From Diplolepis rosae (Eukaryota; Arthropoda; Insecta; Hymenoptera; Diplolepididae), in assembly GCA_030998225.1 (NCBI GenBank), contig JAPYXD010000716.1, positions 248,001 through 312,000 on the forward strand: a DNA stretch of 64,000 bases. The letters run 5' to 3'. Below are positions 22,468 to 35,100 of this stretch, piece by piece; within the stretch, counting starts at the first letter, position 1; each line of letters starts with the position of its first letter. The translations under genes were made by a program, and so were the position numbers. Under the pieces are notes generated by a model, which was given only the letters and a program-made list of their open reading frames with translations, made no database searches and was not told where the DNA came from.

Positions 22468-25083
22468 ATGAAGTTTGTGATTTTAGGAGTGATTTCTGCG
22501 TTTGTTACGTCGGCTTATTCTAAAGGTTAATAAATTTTTATTACTCACAAAGTGAGGTGCATTATCCACAAAAATGAAGTGTTTGGTGAAAGTTTGTGAA
22601 ATTTACTTCTTCTGGAACTCTTTTTTTGAAGTAGCTCAAGGCAACACAATTAGAGTCACTGTTCTAAAATATCTTTTCTCGCAAATATTGTACAGTGCTA
22701 TTTATTGTGCATAATTTTGTATATTTTTCTCTAAATCAATTGATTTAATACGCAACAAAACGTTTTTAAATTGCCCAATACCAAATAAAAAAAAAATTTC
22801 GCGCGCACCTACTTATTTAATAAGCAACCAATTTTCCATTATGACTTATTTTCTCTATCTCGAATATTTTGGTTAAAAAATAGCATTTTTGATTTTGAAT
22901 AGTATTTTTTTAAATTAAAACGAAAAATATGCATTTTATCAGAAAACGTGTGGATGAAAATTTATAGAACTTATTTAAGGTAGTACTGTCGTAAATGGGA
23001 ATACCGTTCAGATATTGATAAAATTGAAATCATCGGTGAACATTAAGCCACAAATGACTCAGTTAAATTTTTGAGGACCTAGGGTACACTGAAGGGGAGT
23101 AATTGGTAATTGCATTTTGAGACGATTAACGCCTAACCTTATGGGAAACGAGTTCATTTACAAATCCTACCATAACTACCGTTCAGAATTCATTAAAAAT
23201 GACTGGTGCATTGATTAATAATATAAGTATCATTTTTCAAGTTAAAACTTCTCAATTGGATACGTGTAAGCGTAGGAAAATCCAATGAAGTAAGCAAAAA
23301 TATTATTTTTTTCCAGTAACCGGCGGCAATTAAATAGATGTGGCAACGTCGCAGAATAAGTGAAAGCGCGCGCCATTCACGTATCGTAAGAAGTCATCTG
23401 CTATACACACATGTATAGTCGCTTTCTTATGCGACGTTGACAAATTTAGAAAATTTTAGAAAATCAAAAAATAATATTAAAGGTGTCGGATCCCCTTAAG
23501 TATTAACTAAAATGATAATAAAATTTTTCGAAATATGTTTTTGGCAGAATTTAATCCGAAAATGGAAAGCAGCTCTTCCAGGGATGAGTCGGTGACCAAT
23601 CAATACGTCGAGAGGTTGAATGAGTTTTCGGGGCAAATGAGAGAATTTGTAGTTTTGATAATGGAAGATAAAAATGCCAGAGGCACCGGTTTAATTGTGA
23701 GCTCCAGTTTTCTCATGACTGCGTTGTCTGTCGTTAAAGAGTATGATTCAAAAAACCTTACAATTAAATCACACACCATATGTGATGAAGTAATACGTGA
23801 AATTGTTAGTTGTTCCACTATGTATGCTCCTGTTTCTACTGCACGTGTAAGTACATGCACACAAATCTATTGTTGCACCTCTTGTTTACTTTGTTAATTC
23901 AAAAAAATTTTTGCTTGGACATTCTTAGTGAAACTTAATTTTGTTTTAGTTTGCACCTGAAGTCGAACTTAGATTTTCTATGGCACCTACCTACATTACA
24001 AATCATGATACTATAATTGATGACAGAGTAATATCAATAGGATTCGACGGGGTAAAAATATTATAAATACAAGTCCATTAAGGAGGGAATACCAAGTAAA
24101 CGGCCCAAATCTTATCTTTTCTTTGAGCGCGGATTAAAAAAAAACTATAACTGACAAAAACACCAAAATTTAGATTTTCGTAGTATTTTATTACTAAAAT
24201 GAAATAAAATATGCATACCTCCTCCAATTTTAGGAATTTCTACTTAAAATTTTACAGAAATATTCTTGAATAGTTCTACAATAAAATCATCTTTAACAAA
24301 AAAAAAAAAACAATTTTTCGAACCATTTACTTGATATTCCCCCCTTAAAGTGCTGACCCAGTACTTAAAAAAACCTGCAAAAACGAATTTATTTATTTAT
24401 TATTTGATTATTTCACCATATTAAGGTAGAATATTGATCCGGACTTTCATCATTGTACAGCGAAACGCTGATTTTACGGAATCCGATTTTGAGGAATAAG
24501 TTACGGGGCGGTGGGGAGAAAATAAATAACAGATATCGGCACTCCGGTGTACTTTTCATTATTATGCTTTTTACAATGTCAGTGTTTCACCATTACTGTG
24601 TCAGCAACTTTAGGTTTCTAGTAAAAACAATACTGTTTTAATATTTACTAGTATTTAATACTAATCCAGTAATCTTATATGTTGCAGGAACAGAAACCTA
24701 GTTGGAGAACGTGTATGATTCAACAATTTGACAAAAATAAAGTGAACGTAAATTGCTTAAAAAGAGGAACTGGATACAAAGTAAGTACATCGAGTTACAA
24801 CCATTTTTAAAGAAAACTTAGAAAGAAATCTATATTTATTTAATTTATTGAAATCAATTCTAACTTAATAGTTACGAGAAACTTCACTGGTATATCGCTT
24901 TATGTTCTTTGTGGAGGCATTGTAAAATGAATAATAAAAATGTTTCAGGCTCGATTCGGCGACGTTCTTGTAAATGATGGAAAAGTTTTAGGATATTTGG
25001 TTAGAAGATATAAACGAAAAGAAAAACCATATTCAGAGCAAATTTACGAGAATCCTGCTTATTTCAACAGTGTATCTTTTTAA
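22468..25083 (+). CDS. P3: secreted pseudo-protease-like paralogue, complete
   Basis: Exons 22468-22525, 23548-23846, 23950-24051, 24688-24780 and 24949-25083 (TAA), giving 228 residues. The signal peptide begins MKFVILGV with a likely cut after AYS. Exon 2 shows RGTGLIVSSSFLMTAL (His strand without His) and two Cys (TICDEV, VSCS). Exon 3 is 34 residues ending VISIGFDG. Exon 4 has two Cys fourteen apart (TCM...NCL). Exon 5 reads RFGDVLVNDGKVLGYLVRR with a long basic tail of about 23 residues. Introns 2 and 4 are short (103 and 168 bases), so this is the least transposon-inflated copy and the best guide to the ancestral layout. A poly(A) signal is at 25135-25140. Codon phases match P2 exactly (phase 1 then 0,0,0). 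Enzymatic activity is not expected because neither His nor Ser of a protease triad is visible. Confidence 0.82.
22977..23457. repeat. Dispersed repeat D, intact copy, in P3 intron 1
   Basis: TAAGGTAGTACTGTCGTAAA to GCGACGTTGACAAATT. A second copy, interrupted, is at 26991-27284 plus 28012-28141. Ends in a GC-rich tail (GAAAGCGCGCGCCATTCACG). Type unknown. Confidence 0.7.
24052..24687 (+). other. P3 intron 3
   Basis: Holds the complementary arms described separately; the rest is AT-rich with no element recognised. Confidence 0.5.
24347..24611 (+). other. Intron 3 stem of P3
   Basis: Arms AAAGTGCTGACCCAGTACTT (24347-24366) and TTACTGTGTCAGCAACTTT (24593-24611) pair with one mismatch and one bulged base. 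The loop is longer than in P2. Confidence 0.5.
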
Positions 25084-25267
25084 TCAGAGTTTTCGTTTCC
25101 AACATTTCGCAATTTTTAATTCTTTTATTGCATCAATAAAAATCAAACAATCACGACAAAAAAAATTATTTTATTAACAATTTGAAGTATTTTCAATTAT
25201 ATAAAAATTCGATATCTCCACGTGTTCATGGTTAAGTCTATAACATTTGTGAATAAAGGATTGTAAA

Positions 25268-25376
25268 TATGGCTTCTTCCTCGCTCGACTGCCATAGGTT
25301 GGTTGAGTGAGGAAGACACAATGAGCTCGAGGCATCTATGGTGGGGGCCGCCAGCTCCCACGTTCTGGGATCACTG
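25268..25376. mobile_element. hAT-type MITE, family C, truncated copy
   Basis: Shares the centre (GGCTTCTTCCTCGCTC...) and ends CAGCTCCCACGTTCTGGGATCACTG, the second terminal subtype of this family. The left terminus is missing. 25377-26117 is AT-rich intergenic with nothing recognised. Confidence 0.75.
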
Positions 25377-26117
25377 GTCAATGGAAGCTTCAGGAACTAA
25401 CATTCGCCATTCTTGATAGAAAGGAAACAAAGCCATTCAGTTTTCACACCTTCTCATTTGCCTCCCGATATAATATTTCAAGGCAACGTGTCACAAAACA
25501 CCGATAACAATTATGAAACATTAAAAACTGTATGTCTTTACGTAATTGAGTTGATTTTTAATCTCAGAATTTAATTTTAAAAACAATTGCGTCGTGTAAG
25601 CAATTTAAGAAACTTTCTCTGTGTAGAAATTTTCCCTTTTTTCTCACTATTCAGGAATTCAAAGCATAATATTTTCCAAAGCATAAAAATTGTAAACTTC
25701 AAAAAAGAGTTTTCAAACTATCGGGAATGGAATTAAAATGTAATTAAGCACAAAATTGTAATAAAAAAGATTTGTGCAGCACTGTTTTGAAATCTAATAA
25801 ATAGCGTTGCAATAATCCGTTCTTTAAAAAAATTGTAGAATTTTTCAATTATCATGTTTTAGAAATTCCTTATTTTTATATCAATGATCTTAAATAGTTT
25901 AAAATTTACGAAAGTTTTTATTACCAAAAGATCAAATAATGTCAGCTTATTGTAACTTTTATCTTGTTTATTTGCCTTTTTATTATATAAACTTTTATTA
26001 TCTTTATTCCGTAAACTACTATAAAATCTGTCAAGCTACCTTAAACGAAGGGCTACAATTAATTACCATTTACGTAAGAGATAATCATTAAAACCAATAA
26101 TTTCGGTGAATAAAACC

Positions 26118-26136
26118 TATATATATTTATATAAAG
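26118..26136 (+). promoter_or_regulatory. P4 TATA region
   Basis: TATATATATTTATATAAAG lies 64-82 bases upstream of the ATG. The position is slightly further away than in the other copies. Confidence 0.4.
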
Positions 26137-26199
26137 AGCGATAGAAAAAAAGTGATTGCCGATCATCATCGATTAAAGTGCATTTTCGTAGAGTCAACA

Positions 26200-29100
26200 A
26201 TGAATTTTATTAATTTTGCAGTTCTTTGTGCGATTTTCACATTGGTTTTTTCTGAAGGTAATTTTTTATTTTGTGACCTGTTTTATACTACGAGAGCACT
26301 GCTTATATTTTGAGCCTTGTCAATACTTAGTCCCAGGTGACATCTGACATTTGCACTGGAAAGTTTGATATTTTTGATCATAACCACCTTTCGAAAGTTT
26401 TGTCATTTGAACGTTATTTGCGTTTTTTATAGTGACTTAAAAATTGTGTCTTAGCAAAGAAATGGAACTGACTCGTGAAAATTTTCATACGACGATTTAT
26501 TACGACCTTCGACGTGGATTATCAATACAATAATGCATCGATCAATTTATTTCCACTTTTGGCGATGAAGTCCTATCTTATGCCACTGAGAAACACTGGT
26601 ATAACACTGCCATTCGCTCACCGACGGATTTCATAAAGATTGTCCAAAATCAGTTGCTGGTTCAGAAAACATTAATGCTGTGCAAAAACTTATAATGCAA
26701 GATCGTCATGTGACATACTGTGAGATTGCGGCAACAATAGGCATTAGTTCCACTAGCATATATCAAGTGTAAAAATAAGTTTCCGACGTTTTTTATCAAT
26801 AATTGGGCATTTATTGTGAAAGAACGGAACCTTATGTTTTATTCGAAGTATTGTCCATCGTATTGTTCTTCTTGCGTATGGCACGAATCTTGATCCAATA
26901 ATACTTCAAATTCCGCGTCTTCGTACACTTTTGGCCTTCCGCTACGCTCTTTGTCTTCGATGTCAAATTCACCGTTTTTAAAGTAGTACTGTCGTAAATG
27001 GAAATACCGTTCAGATATTGACAAAATTGAAATCACTGTTGACCATTAAGCCAGAAATGACTCAGTTAAATTTTTGAGGACCTAGGGTACACTGGAGGAG
27101 AGTAATTATTAATTGCATTTTGTGACGATTAACACCTAACCTTATGAGAAACCAAGTTCATTTACAAATTCTGCCATAACAGTTGTTTTTATTGTAATCT
27201 GAACAGATTACAATAAAAACGACTCAATTGGATATGTGTAAGCGTAGCAAAATCCAATGAAGTAAGCAGAAAATATAATTGATACAACACAAGCATGTTT
27301 TTCTCGCTTTTTGACGCTTGTTTTGCGGGCATAAAGTTTGTCATTTAAGCCCTAGGGCGCAAATAGGGATGAAGTGCTTAAAAATAGTCATTTAAGCACC
27401 CCCCACTCCCTATTTACGCCCGCAGGACTTAAATAACAAACTTTACGCCCGTAAAACACACGTCAAAAAGCGAGAAAAACATGCTTTTGTTGCATAAAGT
27501 ACCGTGTACAACATTACATGTGTACAACAACATTATGTGCCTCAGCAGCGGAAACTCGTTCTTCCGTTACAGCTGAGAGTAAAGGAATGTTGTATATTCC
27601 GTTAAGGAGGAATACAATGTAGAAATTTAACTGCGCATGCGCATATAGTCTTGCAGTGGAACGCAATCTTTTTCTTCTTCTTCTTCTCACTTCTTCTTCG
27701 TACAGCGTTAGCACCTTACTGGCAAAGCCTTGTACATTTGAACTGCGCATGCGTCTATTAGAATCCATTACTACTACACAAGATCGATAAAATCAAAATG
27801 GCCGGGACTAGTCGTGACATATCAAGTGTAATGACTAGCGCCGCAAACAACTAAAATACTAGATTAGATTCGAGTGTACGCATAAAAACTCGTATCCGCA
27901 CCAAAGTCACATAAAATAGAATACGTGCCAATGCACACAATTCGGGAAATTGCGAGACTCGCGACAACCCTCATTGTGTGCCTAGGCACGTAATATACTA
28001 TTTCCTCCAGTAACCGACGGCGATTGAATAGATGTGGCAACGTCGCAGAATAAGTGAAAGCGCGCGCCATTCACGTATTGTAACAAGTCATCTGCTATAC
28101 ACACATGTATAGTCGCTTTCTTATGCGACGTTGACAAATTGACCATAGATGCTTCGAGCTCATTGTGTCTTCCTCATTCAACCAACCTATGGCAGTGGAG
28201 CGAGGAAGAAGCCATGAGCTGGTAGCGTCCATGGTGGGGGCCGTTTACGTCCACGTTCTACGAACACTGCTGCTTCCCGACAATACTACCTAGAGTATGG
28301 CCAGGTGGTCCCCATGATTTCTTCCTTTTTGGGTTATCACAGTGAATTCATTTTTCATCACCAGTGACTATACGGTGCAGACAAATCTTTCGATTATGCC
28401 TGGTAAGCAGCATTTCACATATTGGAAATCGGCGTTCAACGATTCACGGCGTTAGTTCATATGGAACCCAATTTCCTTGTTTTTGAATCATTCCCAATGA
28501 TTTTAAACGGTGTGAAATTGCCTATTGAGTCACTCCTAATGTTCATGCAAATGGCGCTTATTCGACTCAACACTCGAGATTTTCGCACAGAGAAGAATAT
28601 ATTGGATCCATAACTTAATTCTTGCGGTTTGCTAAGAGATGGCGTAACTTGATTATTATTCCATCGTTCCAATATTCCGAACATGCGTTGGAAAGCTACT
28701 GTCATTGTGCGCGTTTTTCAGTATATGTCATTCATTTGAAGCGTAAACAATAATAATTTTTTTTCACTCAAATATGTCGAACTTTGTGCCTGAAAAAGTG
28801 TTTTTGCAGGGAGTTCTTCTTCATTACCATAATATGACGAAAACTGCTGCCGAAAGTCATCGTATTTTGGTGGGAGTTTATGGTAAACATGCTCTAGCTG
28901 AGCGAACGTGCCAAAAGTGGTTTGCACGATTTAACAGTGGTGACTTTGTCTTGGAAGATGAAGAACGTCCTGGGCAGCCAAAAAAGTTTGAAGATGAAGA
29001 ACTGGAACCATGACTCGATGAAGATTGTTGCCAAACACAAGAAGAGCTCGCAGAATCTTTGGAAGTCATTCAATCAGCCATTTCAAAACGTTTAAAAGCA

Positions 29101-32100
29101 GCCGGATACATTCAAGAGCAAGGAAATTGGGTTCCACGTGAACTCAAGCCGAGAGACGTTGAAAGGTGGTTTTGCATGTCCGAAATGCTGCTGGAACGCC
29201 ACAAAAAGAAGTCATTTTTGCATCGGATGTTACTAGTGATTATAAAAGGATCCATTACGACAATCTCAAGCGCAAAAAATCATATGTGAAACCCGGCCAA
29301 CCAGCCAAATCAACGGCAAAGCCGAATATCCATGATGCGAAGGTAATGCTCTGTATTTGGTGGGGTCAGAAGGGTGTGCTGTATTATGAGCTGCTAAAAC
29401 CGGGTGAAACCATCAATGGAGAACGCTACCGAACACAATTAATCCGATTGAAGAGAGCAATAGCCGAAAAACGCCCGGAATATGCGACCAGACACGAGGC
29501 AATAATTTTCCATCATGACAACGCTCGGCCCCATGTTGCTATTCTAGTTAAGAACTATTTGGAAAATAGTGGATGGGAAGTTTTATCCCACCCGCCTTAT
29601 AGCCCAGACGTTGCCCCTTCTGACTACCATTTATTCCGGTCGATGCAGAACGCCCTCACTGGAATACGGTTCACATCAGAACAGGGTATCAAAAATTGGC
29701 TTGATTCATTCTTGGCCGCCAAGCCGGCGCAGTTCTTTGTGGATGGAATCTACAAATTGCCAGAAAGATGGGAAAAAGTCATAGCTTCAGATGGGCAATA
29801 CTTTGAATAATACTATTGTACTTGTTTTTCTTAAACAAACGTTCAAATTTTGAAAAGAAAACCGCACGAATTAAGTTATAGATCCAATATTACACTGATA
29901 AAAATTCATTAATATTTCAAGATTATGTTTTTAACAGATGTCGAACCTTACGACAGTGACGTTTTATCTGTCAAACGGTGGAAACTTCTTTGTACACCTG
30001 ATATAAAATATTGCATGAGCATTTAGCGGTGAAAAAGATTTGTTCTCGTTGGAACCCACATTATTTGACAAAAGCTCAAAAAAATTCAAGAGTTGATTGG
30101 TGCAAACAAATGCTCAAGAAATGTTCGAACGCATGCAAAAGTGTATAGATCATAAAGGAGAATAATTTGGAAAACAATAAAGCCATTTTTGATGACAAGT
30201 TACTGTTTTTTATTATTAGGCTCAAAATATGAATAGTGCCCTTCGTACACAATAAGTGTAGGTAGAAAAATCTGCCCGCTTAGCGGGCAGTTCTGATCAC
30301 ACGCTACGCGCGCAGCTCGAAAGTTTGAGCGCACCCAGGGCGCACGATTCGATCATCACGCTTCGCGTTCCGTTCGGTTTGGACCTTATGCTTCACGCTC
30401 AGTCTTATATTCTTCGCACACATTTAAGTTCATTTCTTGTAATTTGATACTGAAGCTCAAGTCAATTACATAATATCATTGCAGATGTGAATTACATTTT
30501 CTTGAAGTTATTAAATTTGTTTTTGAATTCAAATGAAAAAGGAGATTAAATATACTTAAGAGATTTCATTACCTTTGAGCTTTCAAAAATAGTCATTTTT
30601 ATGATTTATTTTCAAGCAGATAACAAAACGTAAAACAATTAAAATTTATAGTGTTTATTAACTGATATATTAATTTTATAGAAAAGTTTTTTGTTAAGAA
30701 AAAAAAATGCTGGCTAAGTATTACTGTGCCCGAAAGAATTTTTTTTCGGGGTCGTCCACGGCAAGAATTTCTAACAATTGAGATTTGCACCTGGAACTAA
30801 AAAACAAATTTTTTCCTAATGTTATAAGATTGCCCAGTGAAGTACCCAATATTATAAAAAAATATTCCCAAAAAAGCGACCTTAAATTGTTAAACAAATG
30901 AATAATTTTTCAAAACAAGTTTATCATTTAACATTCAATTTTTTGAACATGTTTTTGGCAGAAATTAAGTCGGTAATCCAAAGCAACTTTTCCTCAAAAA
31001 TGAATGCAGGTCAACCATCAACTGTTAGGAATACATTGTCTCGATTTTCGGAACAAGTAAGCAACTTTGTATTTGCGATAATGGATAATGGAACTGTCGT
31101 AGGCACTGGATTGATTGTGAGTAGTAGTTTTCTTATGACTGCTTTGCAACTCTTTGAAGAAAACCCAACAGAACTTACACTTGATCCACGCGAAAAATGT
31201 GATAAAACTAGACGCACAATTCGCAGACATGTTCCTAAGGGAGATGTTGCATTGGCATACGTAAGTAATTCCACATCATTAATTTCTTTCAGTTAGAAGG
31301 AATAAACTTTGGCTTCACTCATAAATTCTATTTAAATAAACATTGCGAAGAATTGTAAATTAGGACATATAATTTTTCTACAGTTACTTACAATCAGAAA
31401 AGGATTCAACCAGAACGATAGGAATTTAGTTGGAACAATTAAAGTTTTGATTGATTTTGCTAAAACATTGGTTCTTTAACCAAATTTAGTTTCAAGTTGA
31501 AGAGTTTACTAAATTTGATCAATAATTTCTTTGAATCAACAAAAATTCTGTTAAATCAACTGTAGAATTCACTAAATATATACGATTTCCGGAATATGAT
31601 AAATGTATTTGAAGAAAAATTGGACAAACATTATCAAAAAAGTTTTATCGAGTTTTTTTTGAGATAACATTTTTTACACATTCATTGAAAACATCTCGGT
31701 AAAGAAATATTCTAAATTTCAAAAAATGAGGAAATAGTCACTTTAAATAACTTTTTTTCGATTGCCAGTCCAATAAATTTTTCCTAATGAAAGATATAGA
31801 AACTGTAAATTTTGAAATATTAAATGTACAAATTTTCTTCCGCCGTCTTTTGATAGATGGTTGCAACGGTAAGTGCCGGTCAAAATAAACCGACCAAAAA
31901 TCTCACACAGTAAGCTTGGACACCTGTCAACATACCGACAGCAACACATTAGTCAATTTGTGTTTGAATCATAAATTTATTCTTGATCCAAGATGTCAGT
32001 TTTCGATCCAAATTCCTGTCATTTGCGGGAAGTTTTGATTTTTTGCTTTCGTCTGAAGAAAACTGTGACTGAGACTCATCAAATGCTCTCAAGTACTTAC

Positions 32101-35100
32101 GGTGATTCTCTTCTTAGTGAAAGAACGTGTCGTGAGTGGTTTCAGCGCTTCACGAGCGGTGATTTTTATGTCGAGGACCGGCATGACGGTGGAACAAAGA
32201 ATATTTTCGAAGATTTGGAATTGGAGGCATTACTTGCTGAAGACACATGCCAAACAGATATTGAATTGACAGAATCATTGGAAGTGGACTTAACAAGCTA
32301 TTTCGAAACGCCTCAAAACCATGGGAATGATTTAGAAGCAAGGGAATTGGGTTCCGTACGAGTTGAAGCCGAGAGATGTTGAACGGCGTTTCTTTGCTTG
32401 TGAACAGCTGCTTTAAAGACAGAATCGAAAGCAGTTTTTAAATTTCATTGTGACCTTGGAGTCGATGGGCCGACCTCACCAGGTGAAAGCCATGATTTAT
32501 TCCGCTTCGTGTTCTCGAAATAAATCCATTTTTCGTCCCCCGTGACAATTCGACGCAGAAAAGATTTCCTTTCGAACCGTTGAAGCACCATTTCACAAAT
32601 GGTTTTTCAATTTTCCATTTGTCTATCGTTCAGTTGGTGTGGTACCCATTTTCCATACTTTTGGATTTTTCCCATGGCTTTTAAACGTTGGCAAATTGCT
32701 CCTCGGGTCACATTTGGTGTTTGTGCCAATTGTTGTTGCGATTGGGTTGGGTCTTCATCCAATAACGCGTGCAATTCCTCGTCTTCGAACTTTTTCGCTG
32801 CACCAGGATGTTCATTGTCTGTTAAATCGAAATCTCCACTTTTAAATTGACGAAACCATATCTCACATGTTCTAATCACTGGAGCATGTTCACCATAAGT
32901 TTCTACCAGCAATCGATGAGCTTCAACTGCTTTTTTCTTTTGATGAAATAAGAAAAGCAACGAATGCCGCAAATGCGATTTACTTGGAACGAAACTCGAC
33001 ATATTCACTGAGGTAAACAACTATGATGCTATTATTTTGGCAGAATATAATTCTGTATTTTTGAAGGTTATTGTCCATAGAAAAATATGACATAGATGCC
33101 AAATCATAGAAATGTATACATATCTCTAACGGCATCTATGAGTAAAACCGGAAAATTTCAACTAAGACCCCTGGTATTTACCGTGCCAAGTGCCAAGGTG
33201 AAACGCTGAAATTGAAAAGGGAGGTCTGCCTTATTCACCGTACTAGTGATCCCAGAAGTGGGAGCTGGCGGCCCCCACCATGGATCCTACCAACTCATGG
33301 ATTCTTCCTCGCTCCACTGCCATAGGTTAGTTGAATGAAGAAGACGCAATGAGCTCGAGGCATCTATGTTGGGGACCGCCAGCTCCCACGTTGTGGGATC
33401 ACTGCGCCGTACTCTCCAGACGTTGCTCCTTCCGACTAGCATTTCTTTCGATCGATGGCACATGGCCTGGCTCATCAGCATTTCCGCTCTTATGAATAAG
33501 TCAAAAAATGGATCGATTCGTGAATCGCCTCAAAAGACACATCGTTTTTTCGAGATGGTATCCGACAATTATCAGAAAAATGGAAAAAAGTAGTGGCTAA
33601 CGATGGACAGTACTTTGAATCATAAATAGGTAATCACTTTTTAAGAATAAAGCCTCATATTTTGAAAAAAAACGGCGGAAGCAAAGTTGTACACCTAATA
33701 GTTTATTTCAATTACGACACCTTTAGGCAGAAATTTAGTTTCGTTTCTAGGAAACTTACACTACTATGTAAAAGTCACCAGGCACTTGTATTTAACCATT
33801 CATTTAGAAGCTTCTAATTTATAAAATAAAATTTTTAACAAAGATATTGCAAAAAAAGGCAAAATTTCAAAGTTTTCTTCAGTTTTAAACAACTCTTGAA
33901 ACAATGAACATTTTTTAACTTTTCTCAGCTTATTATAAAGGTAAATTCACATAGACTATTAGCAACGTATCAAAAATATTTTGGTAGATTTTTTCTTGAT
34001 GCAATTAAAGTTAAAGTTTAAAACACAAAGTTATGAGAATACAAAGGATTCTCATACTTGAAAAATGGATTTTAAAGATTATAAAAATTGACAATATGAA
34101 AAAAATGCGATAAAATTATTTTCAAAATTTCTTTCATAAATAATTTCACAAATTTGAAGTTTTACAACTTTTTCGTTCTGAGCTCAGATTTTGGCTGCAT
34201 TCAAGAAAAAATGATTTCAATTTACTCGTTACATTACTGACATTTTACATAAATCTCCTTTTGAAATGAGTCAAAAGAAGTTAAAAATATTCATTATTTC
34301 AAGAGTTATTCAAAATTTAAAAAAGCTTTAAATTTTTGCTTTTTGTAAATATCTTAGTTAATAATTAACTAAAAAATTCCGTTTTGGGGTCATTAAATGC
34401 CAAATTTTTTTACGTTTCATGTAATTCTAAAAAAAATTAATTGTTATGGATTTTATAATTTTATGTGAATGGTTAGAAAGAAGTGGCCGGCGACTTTTGC
34501 ATAGTAGTGTACGAGGTGTGTCCGAAAAGTATCCGACCTACGTTCATATCTCCGCGTTGGTGCTATTCTTCGTCATCCGGACCGTGGCATCCTTCAAAGT
34601 AGTCCCCATTTGATTGAACCACACGCTCCCAGCGGTGCTTCCATATCTTAAAGCAGTCCTCGAACGCAGATTTTGGAATGGCCTTCAGCTCGCGCGTCGC
34701 ATTGCTCTGAATCGTCTCGATATCGTCGAACCGCTGTCCTTTGAGAGCAATTTTTAATTTTGAGAACATCCACAAATAGCAGGGAGCTATATCGGGACTG
34801 TACGGAGGCTAGCGAAGCTGTACAATCATGTGTTTCGGCAAAAATTGCTGCACAAGGTTCGATGAATGCGCTGGCGCGTTATCTTGGTGAAGAACTGCTT
34901 GACCAGTAATACGGTCGTTTTCTTCTCACGGCATTCACAATCGAAAAAAATAATCAGCATTGACTTGACATGGCTCCGACTTTGACGTGCCATTTTTAAA
35001 CCGCCTGTACCACTCCTTCATCTGTGTTATGCCCATACTTTCATTCACAAAGGCCTTCTCTATCATTTTAATCGTCTCCGTTCAACTCCTGCCGAGATTG

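Larger units (their letters stand above)
26462..30240 (+). mobile_element. Mariner remnant split by a nested block (outer pieces 26462-26768 and 30000-30240)
   Basis: The left piece reads MELTRENFHTTIYYDLRRGL, then IDQFISTFGDEV; the right piece reads LAVKKICSRWNPHYLTKAQK and RVDWCKQMLKK, the next part of the same mariner type. Catalytic region deleted. The interior 26769-29999 is foreign: other mariners, repeat D, a hairpin element, repeat E and a hAT MITE. Confidence 0.7.
31820..33698 (+). mobile_element. Mos1-like mariner, dead, interrupted by another mariner and a hAT MITE
   Basis: TIRs TTAAATGTACAAATTTTCTTCCGCCG-like (31820) and complement ending 33698, TA at both sides. The N terminus reads forward from ATG 31993 (MSVFDPNSCHLREVLIFCFR) to about 32430. 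The C terminus is at 33413-33624 (MAHGLAHQHF-like, ending GQYFES). Between them lie foreign inserts. Sister of the copy at 61791-63588. Confidence 0.82.

Noticed and set aside
28602..29887. Possibly active mariner
   Set aside because: An in-frame TGA and a frameshift near the first catalytic Asp break the transposase.
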